53,926 nt of DNA from Pseudomonadota bacterium (GTDB lineage Bacteria > Pseudomonadota > Alphaproteobacteria > Rhizobiales > Hyphomicrobiaceae): the NCBI GenBank assembly GCA_023412805.1, contig JAEZRM010000058.1:1-53926 (forward strand), written 5' to 3'. This document shows, in pieces, positions 38,517-46,538 of the stretch; position 1 is the stretch's first letter, and the number at the start of each line of letters is the position of its first letter. The translations under genes were made by a program, and so were the position numbers. Below the pieces are notes generated by a model that saw only the letters and a list, made by a program, of their open reading frames with translations, had not been told where the DNA came from and ran no database searches.

Positions 38517-39056
38517 ATGCTTCAAAGCACCTCAAGCAACCAATCTCAACCTCGCCTCACCTTGGTCCTCGGCGGCGCGCGGTCCGGGAAAAGCCGCTGC
38601 GCCGAAGAGCTTATCGGACGTATGCCGTCGCCCTGGGCGTATATTGCGACTGCGGAAGCACTGGATGAGGAGATGCGCGCGCGCATCGCGCATCATCGCG
38701 CCCGCCGGGATGGCAGATGGCAGACGATCGAGGCGCCGCTCGACCTATCGGATACAATCTCCGCTCTCGACCATGCCGGTCATCCGATCCTGATCGATTG
38801 CCTCACTTTATGGCTCAGCAACTGCCTCCTCGCGGATCGCGATCTGGACAAGGATAGCGAACGGCTCATGGCCGTACTCGAGAGAGCGCCCGGCCCAATC
38901 GTGCTCGTATCCAACGAGGTTGGGCTCGGCATCGTGCCCGACACACCCCTGGGCCGGTGTTTCCGGGATGCACAAGGTCGGCTGAACCAGCAGGTCGCGA
39001 GCGCCGCCGACCGCGTTATCATGATGGTTGCGGGCATTCCTCTCATCGTGAAATAG
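38517..39056 (+). CDS. cobU: Adenosylcobinamide kinase / adenosylcobinamide-phosphate guanylyltransferase
   Basis: A 179-residue bifunctional enzyme (CobU in Salmonella, CobP in Pseudomonas naming). It phosphorylates adenosylcobinamide and attaches GMP to give AdoCbi-GDP. The P-loop is GGARSGKSRCAEE, the guanylylation region is HHRARRDGRWQTIEAP, and the C-terminal EVGLGIVPDTPLGR motif is diagnostic. It is first of a plus-strand pair with cobQ (7 bases apart). The 147-base upstream region has no recognisable B12 box. It supplies the substrate of CobS at 44147. Confidence 0.96.
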   Translation: MLQSTSSNQSQPRLTLVLGGARSGKSRCAEELIGRMPSPWAYIATAEALDEEMRARIAHHRARRDGRWQTIEAPLDLSDTISALDHAGHPILIDCLTLWLSNCLLADRDLDKDSERLMAVLERAPGPIVLVSNEVGLGIVPDTPLGRCFRDAQGRLNQQVASAADRVIMMVAGIPLIVK

Positions 39057-39063
39057 CGCCCTC

Positions 39064-40545
39064 ATGCCAGCCAAAGCCGTCATGTTCCAGGGCACCGGCT
39101 CCGACGTCGGAAAATCGCTGATCGTCGCCGGTTTGGCGCGCCTGTTTACGCGTCGTGAGCTCGATGTGCGCCCCTTCAAGCCGCAGAACATGTCGAATAA
39201 TGCGGCGGTGACAGCGGACGGCGGAGAAATCGGGCGCGCCCAGGCTTTGCAGGCACGTGCCGTCCGCATCGCGCCGAGCGTGCACATGAACCCTGTGCTC
39301 CTGAAACCGCAGAGCAACACGGGCGCGCAGGTGATCGTGCACGGCCGCGTCAGAGGCACACTCGAAGCCTCCAAATATCAAGCAGCGAAGCACGACCTGA
39401 TGCCCGCCGTTCTGGAGAGCTTCGGCCTGCTCTGCGCAGAAGCCGATCTCGTGCTCGTCGAGGGCGCGGGCTCTGCTTCCGAGATCAATCTTCGCCAGGG
39501 CGATATCGCCAATATGGGGTTTGCACGCGCCGCGGACGTTCCGGTCGTCCTCATCGGCGATATCGATCGTGGCGGTGTCATCGCGAGCCTCGTGGGGACG
39601 AAAGCCGTTCTGCCTGCCGCCGATGCGCAGATGATCGAAGGATTCATCGTCAACAAGTTCCGCGGTGATCCCGCACTTTTTGAGAGCGGCCTTGCCCATA
39701 TCAGCGAACTGACTGGATGGCGCTCGCTTGGTCTCGTTCCATACATCGGTGATGCCGCGCGTCTTCCCGCCGAGGATGCCCTCGCGCTCGACCATACTGA
39801 AGCGACGAAGCCATCAGCAAAGGCGCGCATCGTGGTGCTCGCCTATCCGCACATATCGAACTTCGATGACTTCGATCCATTGCGCCTCGAGCCGAGCTTG
39901 GATCTCCTGTTTCTCAGGCCGGGCACGCCTATTCCCGCAGACAGCAGTCTGGTGATCCTGCCCGGTTCCAAAGCGACGATCGCCGACCTCGATGTTCTTC
40001 GCGCCTCCGGCTGGGATATCGACTTGAGGGCTCACGTGCGGCGTGGCGGACGTGTTCTCGGCATCTGTGGCGGCTACCAGATGCTGGGTCGAAACATTTC
40101 AGATCCCGATGGCGTCGAGGGAAAAGCAGGCGGGCGCGATGGGCTCGGGCTCCTCGATGTCGCGACAGAGCTCACGGGCGAGAAGGTGCTCCGCGAGGTC
40201 AGTGGCGAGAGCCTGCCGGGCCGCGTTCCCTTCAAGGGATATGAAATGCACGTTGGCCGCACGACCGGACCGGACTGCGCGCGCCCAATGCTGAAGTTCA
40301 GCGATGGGCGAAATGACGGCGCCGTCCGAGCCGATGGTCGCGTTATGGGCTGTTACGTGCACGGCCTGTTTTCGAACGATCGACAGCGCAGTTTCTGGAT
40401 GCAGCAGCTCGGAGCGGGCCACGCCTTCGCACAATATGAGGCCGAAGTCGATGCGACGCTTGACGCGCTCGCTGCGCATCTCGAGAAGCATGTCGATATC
40501 GATATGCTCTTGAGCATCGCGCGAATGGCGCACCTCAAGAGCTGA
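39064..40545 (+). CDS. cobQ: Cobyric acid synthase
   Basis: A 493-residue amidotransferase that amidates four side chains of adenosylcobyrinate a,c-diamide. The N-terminal dethiobiotin synthetase-like ATPase domain begins MFQGTGSDVGKSLIVAGL. The C-terminal class I glutamine amidotransferase domain carries the nucleophile Cys in GICGGYQMLGR and the His in GCYVHGLFSND. CobQ also re-amidates salvaged cobyric-acid precursors. Its last 11 bases overlap the end of the convergent cbiB. Confidence 0.97.
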   Translation: MPAKAVMFQGTGSDVGKSLIVAGLARLFTRRELDVRPFKPQNMSNNAAVTADGGEIGRAQALQARAVRIAPSVHMNPVLLKPQSNTGAQVIVHGRVRGTLEASKYQAAKHDLMPAVLESFGLLCAEADLVLVEGAGSASEINLRQGDIANMGFARAADVPVVLIGDIDRGGVIASLVGTKAVLPAADAQMIEGFIVNKFRGDPALFESGLAHISELTGWRSLGLVPYIGDAARLPAEDALALDHTEATKPSAKARIVVLAYPHISNFDDFDPLRLEPSLDLLFLRPGTPIPADSSLVILPGSKATIADLDVLRASGWDIDLRAHVRRGGRVLGICGGYQMLGRNISDPDGVEGKAGGRDGLGLLDVATELTGEKVLREVSGESLPGRVPFKGYEMHVGRTTGPDCARPMLKFSDGRNDGAVRADGRVMGCYVHGLFSNDRQRSFWMQQLGAGHAFAQYEAEVDATLDALAAHLEKHVDIDMLLSIARMAHLKS

Positions 40546-41506
40546 GCCAAAGGGCAAGCACTGCAATAACACCCGCCTGAATAACGCAGGCAAGACGATA
40601 GACACGAAGCGCATGGCGGATGTCGGACGCTTCAGCCTCGGCGCGACCACTTCCCATCCAATGATCTGTGACGGGTATGCCCGCATAAACACGAGGGCCA
40701 GCGAGCCTGAGCGCCAGCGCGCCGGCCATCGCTGCCTCCGGCCAACCCGCATTTGGTGACTTGTGCCGACGGGCGTCGCGAAGGACGGTTGCCAGCGCCT
40801 CACTGCCGCTCGCGTTTGGCAGCAGGCTCGCAGCGGCCGCAATCCACAGAGCGGAGAGGCGAGATGCCGGCAGGTTGACGACGTCGTCAAGACGCGCGGC
40901 TGCCCAGCCAAAGGCGAGATACCGCTCGCTCTTGTGCCCGATCATGCTGTCGGCAGTGTTGATCGCTTTGTACAGCGCAATGCTGGGCAAGCCGGCGACG
41001 ACGAGCCAGAAGGTGGGGGCAACGACACCATCTGAAAAGTTCTCCGACAGGCTTTCAATAGCCGCTCTGCTGACGCCATGGACATCAAGCGACGCCGGAT
41101 CGCGCCCGACGATCATGGATACCGCACGCCGCGCCTCATCGATCCCATGATGCTCGAGCGCATCGGCGACCGCCGCAACATGCGCGTGCAGGCTGCGCTG
41201 TGCGATCAGCGTGCTGGCGATGACCGCCAGAAGGAGCAGGCTGATCGGGAAGGGCACGGCGTCGGCGATCATTTTCATCGCCAGCAGGCTCGACACCGCA
41301 ACGACCGCGAGCACGATGATGAGCGACAAGACACCTAGAAATTTCCGGAGCGCAAATCGATCCTGCGCACGGTTCCAGGTCGACTCGCACCATGCTATCA
41401 GTCGCCCCATCCAGCTGACAGGATGACCCAGCATCCGATAGAGCCATTGCGGATAACCGACAACGGCCTCGATGACGAGCGCGACGAGTGCTAGCTGAAC
41501 GTACAT
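40535..41506 (-). CDS. cbiB: Adenosylcobinamide-phosphate synthase (CbiB/CobD)
   Basis: A 323-residue inner-membrane enzyme joining cobyric acid to aminopropanol (phosphate). It has about five to six hydrophobic helices. Conserved segments are GYPQWLYRMLGHPVSWMGRLI, the VGRDPASLDVHGVSRAAIESLSENFSDGVVAPTFW core, and NTADSMIGHKSERYLAFGWAAARLDD. It is convergent with cobQ (11-base overlap) and divergent from the threonine-phosphate decarboxylase, only 41 bases away. Called cobD in alphaproteobacterial naming. Confidence 0.96.
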   Translation of the reverse strand: MYVQLALVALVIEAVVGYPQWLYRMLGHPVSWMGRLIAWCESTWNRAQDRFALRKFLGVLSLIIVLAVVAVSSLLAMKMIADAVPFPISLLLLAVIASTLIAQRSLHAHVAAVADALEHHGIDEARRAVSMIVGRDPASLDVHGVSRAAIESLSENFSDGVVAPTFWLVVAGLPSIALYKAINTADSMIGHKSERYLAFGWAAARLDDVVNLPASRLSALWIAAAASLLPNASGSEALATVLRDARRHKSPNAGWPEAAMAGALALRLAGPRVYAGIPVTDHWMGSGRAEAEASDIRHALRVYRLACVIQAGVIAVLALWLSS

Positions 41507-41547
41507 GCGTGATCGCTCTAAGCGCGGCTGGACGGATAGGAGCTACC

Positions 41548-42564
41548 ATGTCGCGGACGCCACCGGAAACCGTTCTGCACGGCGGCGACCTCGACTCGGC
41601 GCGGCGTCAGTTCCCGCGTGCGCCAACGCCATGGATCGATCTCTCGACTGGCATCAATCCATGCCCCTATCCGCTCCCCGAGCTCGATGCGGAAACCTGG
41701 TGTCGCCTGCCGCAGCACGCCGCTGAGCAAACACTTCGCCAAGCTGCAGCACGGCGCTATCACGCCGAAGATCCGGAGATGGTCGTGTGCGCCCCAGGTA
41801 CGCAGGCGTTGATCCAGATCCTGCCTCGCCTGGTTGCCCCCACACGCGTTGCGGTTCTCTCCCCCACCTATGCAGAGCACGCGATTGCTTGGCGGCGCGA
41901 AGGGCATGATGTCGCCGAGGTTTCGAGCCTCTCGTCCACCGGGGACGCGCGCGTCGTGATCCTGGTCAATCCCAATAATCCGACAGGCTGCCTCACCTCG
42001 CCGAATGACCTGCGCATACTGGCTGCCGAGTTGCGCGCCCGTGATGGCCTGCTTGTCGTCGACGAGGCCTTCGCCGATGTCTTACCGATCGGGGCGAGCA
42101 TCGTTCCTGATCTGCCTCCGGCGACAGTTGTGCTTCGCTCGTTTGGCAAGATGTATGGGCTTGCCGGTTTGCGCCTCGGCTTCGCGATCGCTCAACGAGA
42201 CATGGCGGAACGTCTTCACGATGCACTGGGGCCGTGGGCTGTGGCTGGTCCCGCATTGAGTGTAGGCGCCGCGGCCTTGGCAGATGATCGATGGCTCGAA
42301 GCATCGCTTCGAACACTCGAGCTAGCGTGCCAACGCCTCGACGCGATGCTTAGCTCCGGAGGATGCGAGGTTCTAGGTGGGACCGCACTTTTCCGGCTTA
42401 TACGGTATCGTTCGGCACAGAGACTGGCCGATGATCTCGGTCGCCAGGGCATCCACGTGCGCCGCTTTCGAGAGCAGCCCGAGTGGCTGCGGTTCGGTCT
42501 GCCCGGCCACGAGCAGGAATGGCAACGTCTCGAACGCGCTCTGCAGGTGGTGGGCCACACGTAA
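41548..42564 (+). CDS. cobC: L-threonine-O-3-phosphate decarboxylase (cobalamin aminopropanol arm)
   Basis: A 338-residue PLP enzyme of the histidinol-phosphate aminotransferase fold. It makes (R)-1-aminopropan-2-ol phosphate for CbiB (CobD in Salmonella, CobC in Pseudomonas naming). Motifs are HGGDLDSARRQFP and DLSTGINPCPYPLP at the N-terminus, NPNNPTGCL, VDEAFADV, and the Schiff-base Lys in RSFGKMYGLAGLRLGF. ATAGGAG 5 bases before 41548 fixes the start. The partner genes cbiB and cobQ are adjacent. The symbol clashes with the phosphatase cobC at 44878; only names are shared. Confidence 0.93.
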   Translation: MSRTPPETVLHGGDLDSARRQFPRAPTPWIDLSTGINPCPYPLPELDAETWCRLPQHAAEQTLRQAAARRYHAEDPEMVVCAPGTQALIQILPRLVAPTRVAVLSPTYAEHAIAWRREGHDVAEVSSLSSTGDARVVILVNPNNPTGCLTSPNDLRILAAELRARDGLLVVDEAFADVLPIGASIVPDLPPATVVLRSFGKMYGLAGLRLGFAIAQRDMAERLHDALGPWAVAGPALSVGAAALADDRWLEASLRTLELACQRLDAMLSSGGCEVLGGTALFRLIRYRSAQRLADDLGRQGIHVRRFREQPEWLRFGLPGHEQEWQRLERALQVVGHT

Positions 42565-42613
42565 CTACATATGGCCGTTGCGAGGGCTCGGCGATTATGT
42601 ACCAAATAGCGTC

Positions 42614-43510
42614 ATGAACATCGCCGTTCCCCCTCGTCCACGCCACTCGCCGTGCATCGGTGTCTGCAAACTCGACGACATGACCGGATTGTGCCTTGGA
42701 TGCGCGCGATCGGGGCAAGAAATTGCGGCGTGGAGCGGCATGGACGAAAGAGCCCGTGACGCAATTTGGGAGAAGCTTCCCGAACGCGTCGCCTCTCTAT
42801 CGCTTCGTATTCATCTGCTGCCCTGGACGGGAAGCGATATCATCGAGTGGACTGCGCGGACCATCGCTGACCGCTTGGGCACCTGGGTGACTGGGATGCC
42901 GGGCGCCATTGCGGAGTTTCCTTGCCAGCCGGAACGCGAAGTCAGTGCCCATATTGGCGCTGAGGAGATCATCGGGCGGGCCGATGACGCCCTATTCCGG
43001 CTGCGTGCATCCGATCGGCTCCGCGCGTTCGCATTCGAGCAGGGAGGGCCGATCGTGCTCGGATTTTCGCGTGCCAGAGCGCTCGATGCGCCACTCACAA
43101 CATTCACGCCGCTCGGCGCGGATGAGAATGCGATCGATAGCAAACACACGAACGAGCTGCTGTTCGACTTCGGTCTCGGCCGACGCTTCAGTCGTTTCTG
43201 TATCCGCACCGACAAGGCCGCGCTTTTCGCCGAACTCAACCCGATGGCTGGATCATCCTGGTCTGAAGTGTTCAGGACGGCGGGCGCGTCGATCCTTGCG
43301 GAAAGCCCCACGCGCGTGGTGGAATCGCAGCTTGCCCGGATCGAGGTATATGCGCCGATCCCACCGCCGGGAGGAAAGTCGCCGGACGGAGCCCACACAC
43401 ACTTCCTGCCGCAGTTTCTCGCCTCAGGAGAAGAGATCCCCAACGCTCTGGCGCTACCTGATTATGCAGCGCCCGTCGCCATCTTCTATCCGGGTCAGCC
43501 GTCAGAGTAG
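42614..43510 (+). CDS. DUF1289 domain protein with a C-terminal domain of unknown function
   Basis: A 298-residue two-part protein. Residues about 12-55 are a DUF1289 domain with a C-x3-C-x8-C-x2-C set (CIGVC…CLGC) followed by W-S-G-M, a probable metal-binding knuckle. The remaining about 230 residues form an unrecognised domain with GAHTHFLPQFLASGEEIPNALALP near its end; those His residues could bind metal or cofactor. Most DUF1289 proteins are under 100 residues, so this is an unusual architecture. It follows the threonine-phosphate decarboxylase by 49 bases on the same strand inside the cob cluster, and its end overlaps the membrane-protein gene by 9 bases. A B12 role is inferred from position only. 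Confidence 0.78.
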   Translation: MNIAVPPRPRHSPCIGVCKLDDMTGLCLGCARSGQEIAAWSGMDERARDAIWEKLPERVASLSLRIHLLPWTGSDIIEWTARTIADRLGTWVTGMPGAIAEFPCQPEREVSAHIGAEEIIGRADDALFRLRASDRLRAFAFEQGGPIVLGFSRARALDAPLTTFTPLGADENAIDSKHTNELLFDFGLGRRFSRFCIRTDKAALFAELNPMAGSSWSEVFRTAGASILAESPTRVVESQLARIEVYAPIPPPGGKSPDGAHTHFLPQFLASGEEIPNALALPDYAAPVAIFYPGQPSE

Positions 43511-44092
43511 AGCGTCGTGGCCTCGTCCGATTGTCACGCCAAGCCGCGCCTCGACAGCGTTCTGCTCAACGAGCCCCGCTATCGATGCAAGCCAATGCAG
43601 TGCCAGCAGAGCAACGAACGCAATGGCATTCACCGTCGCGACGTAGCTCACCACCGCATAGCTGAACGCACCCGAGCTGCTCGGCAGGACGGACGTGGCG
43701 GCATATAGCCCGAGCTGATAGCCGACAAACGCAACGAGGAACGCCCCTCCGATCGTCGCCAACGCATTGACCGGTGCAATTGCCGTAACGAGCACGCGCG
43801 CAGCCAGGAAGCCGACAACGGCCGCTGCGAGGATCGCAACTCCCCATGCATATGCCTGAGCCTCATGGGGATACCCGAGAAAGCCGAAGCCGACGATCTG
43901 GTTCGCGAGCCAAACGATCGCGATGAGGATGAGACCATCTCGCCGATTATTGTCGAGCGCAGCTATGGCGCCGAGTGCCGCAAAAGGCGTTGCGCAAGCA
44001 TATACCCCACTCATGACCACGCTGGCTGCCGTCAGCAGTGCAACCCAAAGCAGACGCCTCTCCATACCAAACTCCCGTTTAATCATCCCCAT
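43502..44092 (-). CDS. Unassigned integral membrane protein, last gene of the B12 operon
   Basis: A 196-residue hydrophobic protein with about five to six transmembrane segments. The first runs from LLWVALLTAASVVMSGVYAC, next comes TPFAALGAIAALDNNRRDG, and the third contains IVWLANQIVGFGFLGYP. The start at 44092 has AAGGAG 8 bases upstream. It lies 54 bases after cobS at the end of the riboswitch-headed minus-strand run. Size and helix number resemble ECF-type S components or small cobalt/vitamin permeases, but I recognise no named family. Cobalt, cobinamide, dimethylbenzimidazole or alpha-ribazole are possible substrates by context. Confidence 0.75.
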   Translation of the reverse strand: MGMIKREFGMERRLLWVALLTAASVVMSGVYACATPFAALGAIAALDNNRRDGLILIAIVWLANQIVGFGFLGYPHEAQAYAWGVAILAAAVVGFLAARVLVTAIAPVNALATIGGAFLVAFVGYQLGLYAATSVLPSSSGAFSYAVVSYVATVNAIAFVALLALHWLASIAGLVEQNAVEARLGVTIGRGHDALL

Positions 44093-44146
44093 GCCGATCT
44101 CCTTCATGCGAGTGGAAGCGAGCGCGCAGCTTGCCCGATCGCCATC

Positions 44147-44881
44147 TTAAAAGGTCCATGCTGCAGCAAGCACAGCAGCAACCAGAAGCAATGCTTCCGT
44201 CACTTCGACGCTTGCACCGAGGCAGTCGCCAGTGATCCCTCCGAGGCGCATTCTCCAGTACAGGCTTATGGCTGGGATGATCAGCAGCGCAGCCAGCAGT
44301 GCGGGCGATAGCCAGAGACTCAATCCGGCGAGCGCTGCACCCTGTAGTACCGTGCTGGCCTTCGTGATCTGCCACGAGAACCGCTCGCCCGTCCCGCTCG
44401 CCAGGGGCGGCACCGTAGAACTCCACACGAGCGTCCCCCAGCGCGCCCACGCCGGCACGAGCACCAGCGAAGCCAGCACCGAGAGGCGCGTGATCTCGGC
44501 CAGAAGTACGATCTTGGCAATGAGCTGCATCCCGATCGCGATCGCGCCGAATGCCCCAATGTGCGGATCCCGCAGAACTTCCAGAAATCGCGCCGGCGTG
44601 CGATGGGCCGCGGCCAACGCGTCAGTGACATCACCGAGACCGTCTAGGTGCAAGGCCCCCGTGATCCAAACCCAGATGAGGAGACCGGCCAGAGCGCCTA
44701 TCCATGGCGTGACTTGACCTGCCGCCCACACGCCCCCCGCCACGCAACAGCCGATCAAAAGTCCAACCACAGGAAACCAATCGGAGGAGCGCGAAAGATC
44801 CTCTGGGCGGAAATCCGCGACCTGCGGTGTCGGTAGCCGCGTCAAGAACTGCAGAGCAAGGATGAGACCCCGCATGTTCAT
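44147..44881 (-). CDS. cobS: Adenosylcobinamide-GDP ribazoletransferase (cobalamin synthase)
   Basis: A 244-residue membrane enzyme joining AdoCbi-GDP and alpha-ribazole(-phosphate), the last step of cobalamin assembly (CobV in Pseudomonas naming). N-terminal LQFLTRLP, the Asp-rich core GALHLDGLGDVTDAL and GGITGDCLGASVEVTEALLL near the end are diagnostic. Multiple helices span the membrane. Its ATG overlaps the phosphatase stop (ATGA at 44878-44881). Confidence 0.96.
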   Translation of the reverse strand: MNMRGLILALQFLTRLPTPQVADFRPEDLSRSSDWFPVVGLLIGCCVAGGVWAAGQVTPWIGALAGLLIWVWITGALHLDGLGDVTDALAAAHRTPARFLEVLRDPHIGAFGAIAIGMQLIAKIVLLAEITRLSVLASLVLVPAWARWGTLVWSSTVPPLASGTGERFSWQITKASTVLQGAALAGLSLWLSPALLAALLIIPAISLYWRMRLGGITGDCLGASVEVTEALLLVAAVLAAAWTF

Positions 44882-45477
44882 GGCTGCACGATCTCGATGA
44901 TCTCACCCCAGAGACGGCCGCTCTCATCATGTTCCATGCGAAGCGTCACGCGCGTCGCGTAGTCGATCCGAAAGGCCCAGGTGCGCTCGAAGGCAATATC
45001 ACAGGCGATGGCAATCGCAGTGCGGATCGGGCCGCCGTGCGAGACGACGAGCAAGCGATCCTCGCTCGAGCGTTCAGCCAGCCTTCGCATCGCGCAGGCA
45101 ACGCGTTCCCGCAGTTGCTGCCAATTCTCACCTTGCGGCGCACCGCACGCATCGCCATTCCGATAGAATGCGTCGAGCTGCGCGGCAATGGTTTTGTCGG
45201 CACGCAACTCAGCCAACTCGCGACCATCCCAGGCACCAAAGTCCAGCTCAGACCAGTCGCTGTCGATAACTACGGGAATTGCAAGCCGCCCGGCAAGTTG
45301 CTCCGCGGGTTCTCGCGCGCGCCGCAAATGCGAGGATGTAATCGCGGACCACTTGCGGTTAGCGGTCTGCTTCTGGAATTGTGCCCATCCGCGCGCAGAC
45401 AACGCCATGTCCGTTCGCCCGAGCAAAAGCCCTCGCGTTTCGACTTCGCCATGCCGGATGAGATCAACGACAGGCAT
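44878..45477 (-). CDS. cobC: Histidine phosphatase, probable alpha-ribazole-5'-phosphate phosphatase
   Basis: A 199-residue histidine phosphatase (phosphoglycerate mutase superfamily). The phospho-accepting His is in DLIRHGEVE and the second in VSHGGPIRTA. Position between cobT and cobS, with overlaps on both sides (TGATG with cobT, ATGA with cobS), argues for the CobC role of dephosphorylating alpha-ribazole phosphate or cobalamin phosphate. The ATG at 45477 is favoured over a GTG at 45480. Confidence 0.9.
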   Translation of the reverse strand: MPVVDLIRHGEVETRGLLLGRTDMALSARGWAQFQKQTANRKWSAITSSHLRRAREPAEQLAGRLAIPVVIDSDWSELDFGAWDGRELAELRADKTIAAQLDAFYRNGDACGAPQGENWQQLRERVACAMRRLAERSSEDRLLVVSHGGPIRTAIAIACDIAFERTWAFRIDYATRVTLRMEHDESGRLWGEIIEIVQP

Positions 45478-46529
45478 CACAGCGCATCCGAAACGCTCGC
45501 CTCCGCGAACGTCGCCATCTGATTATGCAGCGCGCAGGCGAGGCGAATGGTCGGCACGGCCAATGCAGCCCCCGAGCCTTCACCCAATCTCATCTCCATG
45601 TCGAGAAGAGGCTGAGCCGCGAGCGAGGACAGAACCTGCCGATGCCCGCGTTCTGATGACAGATGCGAGAACAACAGCCACGGCCGGCAGCTCGGGTTCA
45701 AGCGCGTCGCCAATAAAGCGGTGACACTTACGATGAAGCCGTCGACGAGCACGGGCACGCGTGCCTGAGCCGAAGAGATGATGGCTCCTGTCAGCGCGGC
45801 AATTTCGAGTCCGCCGACGCATCTGAGAACTTCGATGGCCGCCGCCCCTGACAGGCCATGCAATTGGAGCGCACCCGCCACGACATCCGCCTTGCGCTGG
45901 ACACCCGCATGATCGAGGCCCGTGCCAGCGCCGCTCAGTTCGGCAGGCGATGATGCGAGCAGAGCGGCAGCAATGGCCGTCGCCGACGTCGTGTTGCCAA
46001 TGCCCATCTCGCCGAGAACGAGAATATCGAGGCCCTCCGCCGCGGCCCGCTCGACCGCGCGCCGGCCGGCGGCGAGCGCATGGCACGCCTCGTTCATCGT
46101 CATAGCCGCCTCACGAGAGAAGTCGCGCGTGCCGCAGCGCGCCTTGTCGGTCGTGACGCCGGCAACGGGATCGCGCGCGCTCGTCCCGACATCGACGACT
46201 TCGAGCGGCGCACCAATCTCACGCGCGAGCACGGATATCGCCGCCCCACCTCGCGCGAAATTCCTGAGCATCTCTACGGTGACGGCAGAGGGATATGCTG
46301 AGATGCCTTGCGCCGTTACACCATGATCGCCAGCAAAGAGCGCTATGGCGACACGATCCGCACGCGGGCGGCTCGTCGACTGGAGAGCGGCCAGATCAAT
46401 GGCCAAGTTTTCGAGGCGTCCAAGGGCGCCGCGCGGCTTCGTCAGCTCGGTCTGCCGCGCCTCTGCACCTTTTCGATGCAGTTCAGACGGTTGCGGGCAG
46501 ACCCGACCGATCCACTCATCGATCTCCAT
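45477..46529 (-). CDS. cobT: Nicotinate-nucleotide-dimethylbenzimidazole phosphoribosyltransferase
   Basis: A 350-residue enzyme that activates the lower ligand to alpha-ribazole phosphate (CobU in Pseudomonas naming). Features are KPRGALGRLE, LFAGDHGVTAQGISAYPSAVT, GEMGIGNTTSATA, and the catalytic Glu in RLGEGSGAALAVP. It starts 9 bases after the tonB stop and overlaps the phosphatase by one base, so it belongs to the same transcript. Confidence 0.97.
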   Translation of the reverse strand: MEIDEWIGRVCPQPSELHRKGAEARQTELTKPRGALGRLENLAIDLAALQSTSRPRADRVAIALFAGDHGVTAQGISAYPSAVTVEMLRNFARGGAAISVLAREIGAPLEVVDVGTSARDPVAGVTTDKARCGTRDFSREAAMTMNEACHALAAGRRAVERAAAEGLDILVLGEMGIGNTTSATAIAAALLASSPAELSGAGTGLDHAGVQRKADVVAGALQLHGLSGAAAIEVLRCVGGLEIAALTGAIISSAQARVPVLVDGFIVSVTALLATRLNPSCRPWLLFSHLSSERGHRQVLSSLAAQPLLDMEMRLGEGSGAALAVPTIRLACALHNQMATFAEASVSDAL

Positions 46530-46538
46530 AGTCCGCCC

